DNA of 64,000 nt from Crocinitomicaceae bacterium (GTDB lineage: Bacteria; Bacteroidota; Bacteroidia; Flavobacteriales_D; Crocinitomicaceae). The notes beneath the pieces are model-generated. The model had not been told where the DNA came from. It saw only the letters and a program-made list of their open reading frames with translations, and did no database searches. Location of the stretch: positions 124,001 through 188,000 of the forward strand of contig JAQWFQ010000030.1 of assembly GCA_029238665.1 (NCBI GenBank). The letters are read 5' to 3'. The stretch's first letter is position 1. The number at the start of each line of letters is the position of its first letter. Of the stretch, positions 38,453 through 46,304 are shown piece by piece. The position numbers and the translations under genes are program-made.

Positions 38453-39520
38453 ATGAAACATAATTTTGGAGCCGGACCTTGTATTCTTCCACAAGATGTA
38501 TTTCAAGATGCTGCAAAAGCAGTATTAGATTTTAATGGGTTATCCCTTTTGGAAGTATCTCATAGAAGCAGTGATTTTGTCGCTGTAATGGAAGAAGCAC
38601 AGTCATTGGTTAAAAAAGCATTAAACGTCCCGAATGGCTATTCAGTATTGTTCTTGCAAGGTGGTGCATCTTTAGGCTTTACAATTTCAGCACTCAACAT
38701 GATGCGAAACACTAAGTCTGCAGGTTACATAAACACCGGAACTTGGGCAAAGGGAGCAATTAATGAAGCGAAGGCTGTTGGCATTGATGTAAACGTATTC
38801 GCTAGTTCTGAAGATCAAAACTTTAATTACATCCCAAAAAATAGCATTGTTCCTAACGGTGTTGACTTCATTCATTACACCTCAAACAATACTATTTTCG
38901 GTACTCAATTTCAAGAAATTATAAACACAGACTTACCGCTTGTTTGCGACATGTCTTCTGATATTTTCTCCAAACAAGTTGATGTAAGTAAATTTGATAT
39001 TATTTACGCAGGAGCGCAAAAGAATTTAGGACCAGCTGGAGCAACATTATTCATTGTTAAAGATGAAATATTAGGCAAATCCAGTTCCTCTTTTATGCCA
39101 AAGTACTTGAACCTAAAAAACCATGTTGATAAGGGTTCAATGTTAAACACACCTCCTGTGTTTTCAGTGTACACCTCAATGCTAAACCTTAGACATTTAA
39201 TTGAAAATGGAGGCGTTACTGCTGCTGCATCTCGCAACGAGGCAAAGGCAAAAGCACTTTACAACGAAATTGATTCAAATCCATTATTTAAATCTGCAGT
39301 TCAAGGGATTGACCGATCTAAAATGAACGCTACATTTCTGTTAACGAATGATACTTTAAAAGATCAATTTGACACCATGTGGAATGAAGCAGGAATTATT
39401 GGGTTAAAAGGACACAGGTCAGTTGGAGGCTACAGAGCATCTATGTACAACGCACTTACAATTGAAAGTGTAAATGTACTTACTGAAATTATGAAAGAAT
39501 TTACAAGAAAAAACGGATAA
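38453..39520 (+). CDS. serC: Phosphoserine aminotransferase
   Basis: About 355 aa from the ATG at 38453; the frame has an upstream TTG that is not needed. It is a class V PLP aminotransferase converting 3-phosphohydroxypyruvate to phosphoserine. Motifs: HNFGAGPCILP at the start, EVSHRS, LFLQGGASLGF, the PLP Lys in YAGAQKNLGPAGAT, and GHRSVGGYRASMYNA at the end. The length is normal. The next gene, a phosphoglycerate dehydrogenase, starts one base after its stop, so the first two steps of serine synthesis are cotranscribed. Confidence 0.96.
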   Translation: MKHNFGAGPCILPQDVFQDAAKAVLDFNGLSLLEVSHRSSDFVAVMEEAQSLVKKALNVPNGYSVLFLQGGASLGFTISALNMMRNTKSAGYINTGTWAKGAINEAKAVGIDVNVFASSEDQNFNYIPKNSIVPNGVDFIHYTSNNTIFGTQFQEIINTDLPLVCDMSSDIFSKQVDVSKFDIIYAGAQKNLGPAGATLFIVKDEILGKSSSSFMPKYLNLKNHVDKGSMLNTPPVFSVYTSMLNLRHLIENGGVTAAASRNEAKAKALYNEIDSNPLFKSAVQGIDRSKMNATFLLTNDTLKDQFDTMWNEAGIIGLKGHRSVGGYRASMYNALTIESVNVLTEIMKEFTRKNG

Positions 39521-39521
39521 A

Positions 39522-40478
39522 ATGAATGTATTAGCAAACGATGGCATTTCCAAAGCAGGAATTGATGCATTGACAAACGCTGGGTATAATGTAATCACCT
39601 CAAAAGTTGAACAAGAAAACTTGGTAGATTACATTAACGCTGAAAAAATTGAAGTTTTACTTGTAAGATCAGCCACAACTGCTCGAAAAAATTTGATAGA
39701 CGCCTGCCCACAATTAAAGTTAATTGGTCGTGGAGGGGTTGGTATGGACAACATTGATGTTGAATATGCCCGATCTATTGGCAGAACCATAATAAACACA
39801 CCTGCTGCATCATCACAATCTGTAGCAGAGCTTGTTTTAGGACACATGTGCGCCATTTCCAGGTCTTTGAACGATTCATATAAACAAATGGAATCAGGAG
39901 ACTTTAAGACACTTAAAAAGCAGTATGCAAAAGGTGTTGAATTACGCGGAAAGAAATTAGTTATTGTAGGATTTGGACGTATTGGCCAAAGCTTAGCTTC
40001 ATACGCACTTGGAATAGGCATGGATGTTTCTTCAGTAGATATGAATTCTAAACCTATTGAATTAAAGCTGAATCTTGGTAACGGTATTGAAACAAAAACT
40101 GTAATTACCCCTTCTTCTAACATGATGGAAGAATTAAAAGGTGCGGATTTCATATCATTACACATTCCTAAACAAGCAGACGGATCTGCTGTTTTGGGCG
40201 CTAAAGAATTTGCTCAAATGAAAGACGGCGTTCGAATTGTAAACGCTGCACGAGGTGGTGTAATTAACGAATCGGACTTGATTAATGCTTTAAACAGTGG
40301 TAAAATTGCTGGCGTTGCTTTGGATGTGTTTGAAAACGAACCTACACCAAACCAAGACCTATTAGCACACCCTTTAATTGCCTGTACTCCACACATTGGT
40401 GCAGCAACTTTAGAAGCTCAAAATCGAATTGGTACAGAATTAGCTGAAAAAATAGTAGCTGAATTTGGTCAAAAATAA
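39522..40478 (+). CDS. serA: D-3-phosphoglycerate dehydrogenase
   Basis: A 318 aa NAD-dependent D-2-hydroxyacid dehydrogenase. Motifs: LIGRGGVGMDNIDVEYA, the nucleotide-binding loop VIVGFGRIGQSLA, the catalytic Arg in VNAARGGVINES, the Glu in DVFENEP and the His in TPHIGAAT. It is the short form without a C-terminal ACT regulatory domain, so no direct serine feedback through that domain is expected. Its position directly after serC identifies it as the serine-pathway enzyme. Confidence 0.93.
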   Translation: MNVLANDGISKAGIDALTNAGYNVITSKVEQENLVDYINAEKIEVLLVRSATTARKNLIDACPQLKLIGRGGVGMDNIDVEYARSIGRTIINTPAASSQSVAELVLGHMCAISRSLNDSYKQMESGDFKTLKKQYAKGVELRGKKLVIVGFGRIGQSLASYALGIGMDVSSVDMNSKPIELKLNLGNGIETKTVITPSSNMMEELKGADFISLHIPKQADGSAVLGAKEFAQMKDGVRIVNAARGGVINESDLINALNSGKIAGVALDVFENEPTPNQDLLAHPLIACTPHIGAATLEAQNRIGTELAEKIVAEFGQK

Positions 40479-40499
40479 GTTTGTTTACCTGTTATCTGT

Positions 40500-41738
40500 A
40501 TGACTAAAATAAGTCCTTTTAGAGCAATTAGACCAACGAGAGATAAAGCACATTTAGTGCCTACTCGCCCGTATTATATATATAACAAACGTGTTTTAAA
40601 GTCAAAATTAAAACACAACCCGTATACATTTTTGCACATCATTAATCCTGAATTTAGGAATAAATCTTCTGTAGACCTTGATCCGAATGAGCGATTTAAT
40701 CTAATATCAGAGGCTTATGTTGATTTTATCGACAAAGGGGTTTTGATTCAAGACGAAAATCCACATTTCTACATTTACAGGCAAATAAAGGGAGAAAATG
40801 CGTATTTAGGTATTATTGCCGGGGCTAGTATTGAAGAATACAAAAACGGAGCCATCAAGAAACACGAAGCTACAATTAAAGCGCGTGAAACGATGTTTAC
40901 AAATTACTTAGATATTGTTGGCTATAATGCTGAACCCGTCCTCCTATCCTATCACGACCCAAAAGACGAAATTGAAGCTTTATTACAACAAAAGATTAAA
41001 GGTCGTCCTGAGTATGAATTTAGAACGACAGACGAAGTTAAGCATGAGCTATGGCTTTTTCATTCTTCGGAATCAGAACACCTAATAAACGCTTTTGACA
41101 CTATTCAATCTTCCTATATTGCTGATGGTCATCACCGTTCTGCTTCTTCTGCCCGACTGAAAGAATTTAGAGCTGAAAATGGCGCAAATAATTTTCCAAA
41201 CGAAGATTTTTTCTTGGCTTATTTCATCAATGAAGACCGACTTCAAATTATGGAATTCAATCGGTTGGTTAAGCAATTAAACGGTCTATCTGCGTCAGAT
41301 TTACTTACAGCTTTAGCGGTAAGCTTTACGGTTGAACCACTTGACTGTGCTCAAAAGCCGACCCAAGAACACGAATTCACCATGTTTATCGATAATCAGT
41401 GGTATAAACTAACATGTAAACCATCCATTATAGACAAAACACACCCGGTTAAATGTTTAGACTCTGAAATTCTTACCCGATCAGTTTTAGGACCTATTCT
41501 CAATATTCACAACCTAGAATCCGATTCAAACATAGAGTTCATAAGTGGAAAAGAAGACCTTTTAGTTACAGAGAGTAATATTCGAGAAGGGATGTATGAT
41601 GTTGGTTTTTTTCTATATCCAGTAACCATTGAACAAATAAAATGCGTTGCGGACAACAACATGACAATGCCGCCTAAATCTACCTGGATAGACCCTAAGT
41701 TAAGAAGCGGGCTTACTATTTATAACATCAACGAATGA
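40500..41738 (+). CDS. DUF1015 family protein
   Basis: A 412 aa cytoplasmic protein of the DUF1015 family. It starts with the family pattern FRAIRPTRDKAHLV and has FLHIINPE, FYIYRQ, IKKHEATIKARE, SYIADGHHRSASSAR (the most conserved block) and CLDSEILTRSVLGPIL. The HHRS and acidic residues suggest a phosphate- or nucleotide-related activity, but no function is established. It regularly follows serC-serA in Bacteroidota, as here (21 bases after serA), and overlaps yggS by four bases. Confidence 0.88.
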   Translation: MTKISPFRAIRPTRDKAHLVPTRPYYIYNKRVLKSKLKHNPYTFLHIINPEFRNKSSVDLDPNERFNLISEAYVDFIDKGVLIQDENPHFYIYRQIKGENAYLGIIAGASIEEYKNGAIKKHEATIKARETMFTNYLDIVGYNAEPVLLSYHDPKDEIEALLQQKIKGRPEYEFRTTDEVKHELWLFHSSESEHLINAFDTIQSSYIADGHHRSASSARLKEFRAENGANNFPNEDFFLAYFINEDRLQIMEFNRLVKQLNGLSASDLLTALAVSFTVEPLDCAQKPTQEHEFTMFIDNQWYKLTCKPSIIDKTHPVKCLDSEILTRSVLGPILNIHNLESDSNIEFISGKEDLLVTESNIREGMYDVGFFLYPVTIEQIKCVADNNMTMPPKSTWIDPKLRSGLTIYNINE

Positions 41739-42394
41739 TTACAAGTCAATTAGCAGCTGTTCAAAATAGCATTCCTGAAAATGTAACTTTAGTTGCTGTG
41801 TCTAAAACAAAACCCATTGCTATGCTTCAAGAAGCGTATGATTTAGGGCAGCGGGTTTTTGGTGAAAACAAAGTACAAGAGTTAGTCGAAAAACAAGAGG
41901 TACTACCCAAAGACATTAAATGGCATTTTATTGGCCACTTACAGTCAAACAAAGTAAAATACATTGCTCCTTTTGTTACGCTTATTCACGCTGTTGACTC
42001 CTTGAAACTGTTGAAGGAAATTAATAAACAAGCCTTAAAGAACAACCGAACAATCAACTGTTTACTTCAATTTCACATTGCTGAAGAAGATTCAAAATTT
42101 GGTTTAACCTTAGAATCAGCAAAAGAGCTTCTAGAAACAGAAGCATTTTCAGAAATGAGAAACGTTTCAATTGTTGGTTTAATGGGAATGGCCTCGTTTA
42201 CCAAAGATGAAGAACAAGTGCGCGAAGAATTCAGAACGCTTGAAAACTACTTTCATGTAATTCAGAGTCATTTTTTTAAATTTAACCCTAGCTTTGAACA
42301 CCTTTCAATAGGCATGAGTAACGATTATAAGATTGCTATAGAAGAAGGCAGTACAATGGTTCGGGTTGGAAGCTCTATATTTGGTTCGCGATGA
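41735..42394 (+). CDS. yggS: YggS family PLP-binding protein
   Basis: A 219 aa PLP homeostasis protein with the alanine-racemase-type barrel fold. The PLP Lys is in LVAVSKTKP, followed by GENKVQELVEK, WHFIGHLQSNKVKYI, GLMGMASF and LSIGMSNDYKIAIEEGSTMVRVGS. Family members carry PLP and affect amino-acid and keto-acid balance; they are not enzymes with a known reaction. It overlaps both neighbours by four bases (ATGA), so it is translated together with the DUF1015 and DUF1684 genes. Confidence 0.94.
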   Translation: MITSQLAAVQNSIPENVTLVAVSKTKPIAMLQEAYDLGQRVFGENKVQELVEKQEVLPKDIKWHFIGHLQSNKVKYIAPFVTLIHAVDSLKLLKEINKQALKNNRTINCLLQFHIAEEDSKFGLTLESAKELLETEAFSEMRNVSIVGLMGMASFTKDEEQVREEFRTLENYFHVIQSHFFKFNPSFEHLSIGMSNDYKIAIEEGSTMVRVGSSIFGSR

Positions 42395-42987
42395 AATTAA
42401 CACTCTTAATAGCACTTACTTTAATTAGTACGTTTGGTTTTGCTCAAAAAACTAAAAAAGAAATTCACACGGGGAGAAATTCACACCTTGAAGAATTACT
42501 TGATGCTAAAAAGGGGATTTTAACCCCCGAAGAAATAAGCGCATTTAAAGGTCTAGACTACTTTGAGTTTAATTCTGCATATCAAGTAACTGCTATTTTT
42601 AAGAAGGATAAAGGTCCTAAGTTTGAAATGGCCACATCAACTGATCGCAAACCTATTTATAGACGATTTGGTACACTTACGTTTAAGTTAGATGGAAAAA
42701 ACTTAGAGCTTGAAGTATATCAAAACATTCGGCTAAGCAAGTCGAAAGAATATCGAGACTACCTGTTTGTTCCATTCAGAGATAAAACGTGTGGAACTGA
42801 ATCTTATGGAGGAGGACGTTATCTAGACATCGAAAAGCAAAAGGGAAAATTGTGGCTAATCGATTTCAATTTAGCCTACAACCCTTATTGTGCCTATTCC
42901 TATCGGTACTCATGCCCTATTCCTCCCAAAGCAAACACCTTAAAAACAGCAATAAATGCTGGTGAAAAAGTTCCAAAAGGGCATTAA
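42391..42987 (+). CDS. DUF1684 domain-containing exported protein
   Basis: A 198 aa protein with a signal peptide (about 1-18, ending FGFAQ). The DUF1684 core has FEFNSAYQVTAIFKK, RRFGTLTFKLDGKNLELEVYQ, YLFVPFRDKTCGTESYGGGRYLD and LIDFNLAYNPYCAYSYRYSCPIPP. The conserved Cys and Tyr in the NPYCAYS block are the family's hallmark. The function is unknown. It is the last gene of the serC operon, and a gene-poor stretch of about 370 bases follows. Confidence 0.85.
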   Translation: MKLTLLIALTLISTFGFAQKTKKEIHTGRNSHLEELLDAKKGILTPEEISAFKGLDYFEFNSAYQVTAIFKKDKGPKFEMATSTDRKPIYRRFGTLTFKLDGKNLELEVYQNIRLSKSKEYRDYLFVPFRDKTCGTESYGGGRYLDIEKQKGKLWLIDFNLAYNPYCAYSYRYSCPIPPKANTLKTAINAGEKVPKGH

Positions 42988-43353
42988 TTCAGTATTACTT
43001 TTCCAAATAGTTTACATATTCATCTTTAGTTCCTCCGTGGAAACCTCTTTTTTATAATCAAGAGAGATTAGCTAGCCTTTTAACACACTTCGAGAAATAT
43101 ACTTCTTAAACACACCCGTTATTAATTTTACTCACTTTTTGTTCTAAAAAAATATGCTATACCAATATTAGCATTAAATATTTCATTTTTTGATAAATAA
43201 AGATATTGTGGATGACTTAGAACAGCATCCACTACAGTAAATAAACTGACTCGAAAGGGAACATAATTCACTTGGACATTTAATTCTATTCTTTCAAGGT
43301 AATAAACTGTTACTTAACTTTATCTCTTAAGTGGTAAACATTAGGCTGACATT
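42988..43353. other. Gene-free stretch after the serC operon
   Basis: I see no intact gene, RNA gene or clear terminator here. The only structure is the open fragment at 43128-43313 on the minus strand, listed as a remnant. The sequence is AT-rich with no repeats that would indicate an insertion element. Confidence 0.6.
43128..43313 (-). pseudogene. Remnant of an outer-membrane protein gene (C-terminal fragment)
   Basis: Between two stop codons lies an open stretch of 61 codons with no ATG start. It translates to protein-like sequence with amphipathic strands (YYLERIELNVQVNYVPFRVS, LFTVVDAVLSHPQYLYLS, IFNANIGIAYFF) and an aromatic end near the stop, like the last strands of a beta barrel. 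A GTG at codon 15 could start a 47-residue peptide, but the lack of a start, and the stop codons just upstream in all frames, point to a decayed gene. The call is an inference from composition and pattern only. Confidence 0.4.
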
Positions 43354-43593
43354 TTACAAATAAAGGTTTGCTTCAATCCTAACATCCCCCTCCATTCTTG
43401 CTTTTTTTTCAAAAATCACTGTGTCCATTACAATCAAACAAGAATCAATTTTTACCGTTCCATTAACATCTAATCTGGACGATGGATTAAGTGTTCCAAT
43501 ACCAACATTTCCCGCTGTCGGTATAGTATTATCTTGGGCATTTACCGTAAATACAAATGCTGAAATCAGAAAAAGAGTGGCTATTTTTTTCAT
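43354..43593 (-). CDS. Short exported protein with a tail-fibre-like N-terminus, probably truncated
   Basis: A 79 aa product from the ATG at 43593 (MKKIATLF), with a signal peptide ending VNAQ. The mature part, AGNVGIGTLNPSSRLDVNGT, is the opening repeat of long Bacteroidota surface proteins of the tail-fibre / S74-chaperone type, which normally run to several hundred residues. Here the frame stops after 79. It may be a truncated gene, since the next sequence downstream is a remnant, or a small secreted protein in its own right. Confidence 0.5.
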   Translation of the reverse strand: MKKIATLFLISAFVFTVNAQDNTIPTAGNVGIGTLNPSSRLDVNGTVKIDSCLIVMDTVIFEKKARMEGDVRIEANLYL

Positions 43594-43699
43594 ATCGTTT
43601 TTATTTAAAGCTAGCAAAAAAAAATGAAATAAACTTATATACCCACTCTATTATGCCCTATGTCATCTAATAGAAAACACCCTAAAAACAGCAACAAAT

Positions 43700-43712
43700 T
43701 TCGTTTCACGAA
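43700..43712 (-). terminator. Weak hairpin after the TPMT-like gene
   Basis: On the minus strand TTCGT-GAA-ACGAA directly follows the stop codon, then ATTTGTTGCTGTTTTT. The stem is short and the T run delayed. Confidence 0.3.
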
Positions 43713-44294
43713 TTAAACCTTGATCATCTTAATAAAAAACTCGCTATTCTTTCGAGGGCTTATTGAATTGTAACAATCTTCTATGGTTATCTGTTCAAAC
43801 TGGTTGGCGAAATAGGATAAATACTCTTGCTTGGTTCCTCCATACGGAGGTCCAGATTCAAATTCTCGGTTAAACAAAACACCGATCAATTTACCTTGAG
43901 GTTTTAATAGTTCATGTACTTTATCGGCATATTTCTGACGTAAATCAGGGGCTATCGCACAAAACAAGGTCTGCTCTACAACAAGGTCATACCTTCCAGT
44001 ATGTTTAAAAAAATCACCTTGATGAATTTGAGGTTTCGGAAAGCTTTTGTTCCGGGCTTTAAATTGAGTTAATGGTTCCTGCGCAAAGTCAAGAATAGTC
44101 ACATTTGTAAATCCTGCCTTAAACAAATACGCTGCCTCATATCCATTTCCACATCCTGGAATTAATATTTTTAACTCCTTATCTAGCACTTGATCAAAGT
44201 ACGCTTTAATTGGTGTGGATATTTCGCCTATATCCCACCCCGTATCGTTATGTTGATATCGACTGCTCCAAAACTCTTTTGATAAGCGTTCCAT
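43713..44294 (-). CDS. TPMT-like SAM-dependent methyltransferase
   Basis: A 193 aa methyltransferase of the thiopurine S-methyltransferase-like family. The N-terminal signature is FWSSRYQHNDTGWDIGEISTP, the SAM loop ILIPGCGNGYEAAYL, then DLVVEQTLFCAIAPDLR and GVLFNREFESGPPYGG. Relatives methylate thiols, halides or thiocyanate. It is the last gene of the riboswitch-controlled run; its ATG overlaps the stop of the T9SS-tailed gene by one base (TAATG), so it is translated with it. A role in B12-related metabolism is only a guess from that position. Confidence 0.82.
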   Translation of the reverse strand: MERLSKEFWSSRYQHNDTGWDIGEISTPIKAYFDQVLDKELKILIPGCGNGYEAAYLFKAGFTNVTILDFAQEPLTQFKARNKSFPKPQIHQGDFFKHTGRYDLVVEQTLFCAIAPDLRQKYADKVHELLKPQGKLIGVLFNREFESGPPYGGTKQEYLSYFANQFEQITIEDCYNSISPRKNSEFFIKMIKV

Positions 44295-45259
44295 TACTTT
44301 AAAATAAGTCGAATTGATGACATTGACAACTTGGAATTAAATCGTATAAAATAAATACCAGGCTCAAAACCCAACAGGTTTAATTTAGAAACTCCTGTCG
44401 TTGATCCTTCAAGAATAAATTGACCTTGTAAATCAACAATTGAATAATTTAATTGTTGATCTGTATTTATTGTAAACATTCCGTCTGACGGGTTTGGAGA
44501 AACATGAACATCAATGCCAGTCAATTCATTTAGAGATTCCGTTGCACTGTGAATAACAGCGACTGCATCAAGGTCAAACCCACCCGATTCAAACGCTGTT
44601 GGAAATGGGTCGTTAATCATATTCCCCTGACTATCTACGGTTCCTACAAGAGGACCGACACTCCCTATCACATCTATAATTTTTAGGTGCGTGATGTGAT
44701 TAACATCTAGCCCTACAACTCCTGACAATTCCTGTAAATCGAATGGTGTTCCATAACCAGACCTGTATTTACCTGCAAGGTTATGAATATATCGACAGTC
44801 TGTAAACGTCGCATTTGTAGATTGAACATCGGTAGGTGTTTCACTAATACCGGGAAATCGAATATAATTAATGCCATCAGAACTCACCTCAACAAAAGCT
44901 AGCTCAATATAGTTGTCAGTAAAACCATTTTCAAATATTGCAAAGTCAGGCCCTATCCCATTTGTAATAGCGTCATTGAATGTAACTATCGCATCACCTC
45001 CATCACCTAAAGAAACAACATCAACCCCGGTCGAAAAACCAATTGCGTCTGCTTCAACACCAAAATTTGCCAATCCTAAACCTGGATTCAATATGTTCAT
45101 TGGGCCGCGATTAACCAAGACGCCTGACGCCCAATCAATAATAATCGAAGAGTCAGAGTGAATTGCAGTTGTTCCTATATTTCCCGGAGCAGGAGCAAAT
45201 GATTGACTCCATGAACAAAAGGAAAATGTCAAGCTAAAAAAAAATAAATACCTATTCAT
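44294..45259 (-). CDS. T9SS-sorted surface protein in the cobalamin operon
   Basis: A 321 aa protein with a signal peptide (about 1-18) and a type A T9SS sorting domain (about 250-321; VHVSPNPSDGMFTI ... GFEPGIYFIRF). The main domain (about 20-240) has VVSLGDGGDAIVTF, GPDFAIFENGF, LAFVEVSSDGINYIRFPG, LAGKYRSGYGTPFDL and FESGGFDLDAVAV. This is a family of secreted beta-sandwich proteins that I know from other bacteria, often near TonB or cobalamin genes. Its place after the BtuG-like gene (8-base overlap) suggests a cobamide-related surface role. Confidence 0.75.
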   Translation of the reverse strand: MNRYLFFFSLTFSFCSWSQSFAPAPGNIGTTAIHSDSSIIIDWASGVLVNRGPMNILNPGLGLANFGVEADAIGFSTGVDVVSLGDGGDAIVTFNDAITNGIGPDFAIFENGFTDNYIELAFVEVSSDGINYIRFPGISETPTDVQSTNATFTDCRYIHNLAGKYRSGYGTPFDLQELSGVVGLDVNHITHLKIIDVIGSVGPLVGTVDSQGNMINDPFPTAFESGGFDLDAVAVIHSATESLNELTGIDVHVSPNPSDGMFTINTDQQLNYSIVDLQGQFILEGSTTGVSKLNLLGFEPGIYFIRFNSKLSMSSIRLILK

Positions 45260-46304
45260 AAAACAAGAATTTAGAAGGATTTAACCCAACGTGAGCGCTC
45301 GAAATCTGTGTGCCTAAACTGGAGTATTCATACACGTACCCTGAATTCGTAAACCCCATGGCATCGCTAATAAAGAGTGTGTTTGTGTACGGATTAAATC
45401 CAACACCATACAAGGTTGTAAACCCTGAAACATCTATATAAGAAGAATTGACAACAACATCTAACACTGGATCAAACAAAGCCAAACTCGATTGTCCCGA
45501 CGAAAAATCATAATTCGAAATCAAAAATTTATCATTCATTTTTGTAATTCCTGAAACCCCTAAATCAAAGCTATTTACTACATTGTCTGAAACAGTATTA
45601 ATTCGAATCATTTTAGAGCTAACACCAGCATAATCTCCCCTTGCAACCACATAAACATCTCCTTCATCATCCGTAATACATCTACCTGGGTTTAGCCCTA
45701 CAGTTATTTTCTGTATTTCTGTATTTGAATTTAAATCAATCACAGAAAGTGTAGAATCCATTACAGGAGTATTTAATCCACCTGAATTAGAAACATACAG
45801 CTTACTGCCTGAAACCGTTAAACCTTCAGGATTTAAACCAACAGGTATACGTTCTATAACAGCCAATGATACGGTATCAATAACGTCTACATAACCATCG
45901 TAACACGTAACGTAGGCTTTTCCATTGTAAAAATCAATACTTCTGGGTTGCTTTGGAACTCCTCCACTTTGCATCGAAATTTGTTTAATGGGATTAAACG
46001 TATTCGCATCAATAACTTCTACCGTACTTGAAACATTCACAACTACATAAACTTTAGCTCCATAGCGTTTAATGTCATTACCTGTATCGCCCAACTGACG
46101 ACCAGACTTAGTGGCAAACAAGGTGTTTGAAATACTTCCATCATTGCCAACCCAAGATAAAGAAGTATTGTTCTGTTGAAATAAACCCTCACACAAAACA
46201 ACGACTCCATTTGAAAGTACACCTGATAATGGTACAGGTTTTGGTTTGTCTTTTATACACGAGACGACTAAAATCAGTACAAATACTAAACTAATTAAAC
46301 GCAT
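45252..46304 (-). CDS. BtuG-like beta-propeller lipoprotein (DUF5074/YncE type)
   Basis: A 350 aa lipoprotein (lipobox LVVSC, Cys16) made of about seven YncE-like blades. Examples are YGAKVYVVVNVSSTVEVIDANTF-like strands, QPRSIDFYNGKAYVTCYDG, VGLNPEGLTVSGSKLYVSNSGG and VGLNPGRCITDDEGDVYVVARGD. This is the layout of BtuG, the surface propeller of Bacteroides that binds B12 very tightly and hands it to BtuB. Here it follows a BtuB-like receptor and a cobalamin riboswitch, which supports the same job. It overlaps the receptor gene by 14 bases. Confidence 0.82.
   Translation of the reverse strand: MRLISLVFVLILVVSCIKDKPKPVPLSGVLSNGVVVLCEGLFQQNNTSLSWVGNDGSISNTLFATKSGRQLGDTGNDIKRYGAKVYVVVNVSSTVEVIDANTFNPIKQISMQSGGVPKQPRSIDFYNGKAYVTCYDGYVDVIDTVSLAVIERIPVGLNPEGLTVSGSKLYVSNSGGLNTPVMDSTLSVIDLNSNTEIQKITVGLNPGRCITDDEGDVYVVARGDYAGVSSKMIRINTVSDNVVNSFDLGVSGITKMNDKFLISNYDFSSGQSSLALFDPVLDVVVNSSYIDVSGFTTLYGVGFNPYTNTLFISDAMGFTNSGYVYEYSSLGTQISSAHVGLNPSKFLFYE

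Noticed and set aside
39629-40165. 178-codon frame on the minus strand
   Set aside because: It lies wholly inside serA in antisense, with no family pattern; it is a shadow of the real gene.
43354-43593. Prophage tail-fibre gene
   Set aside because: The GNVGIGT repeat also occurs in ordinary Bacteroidota surface proteins, and no phage genes, integrase or att-like repeats are present.
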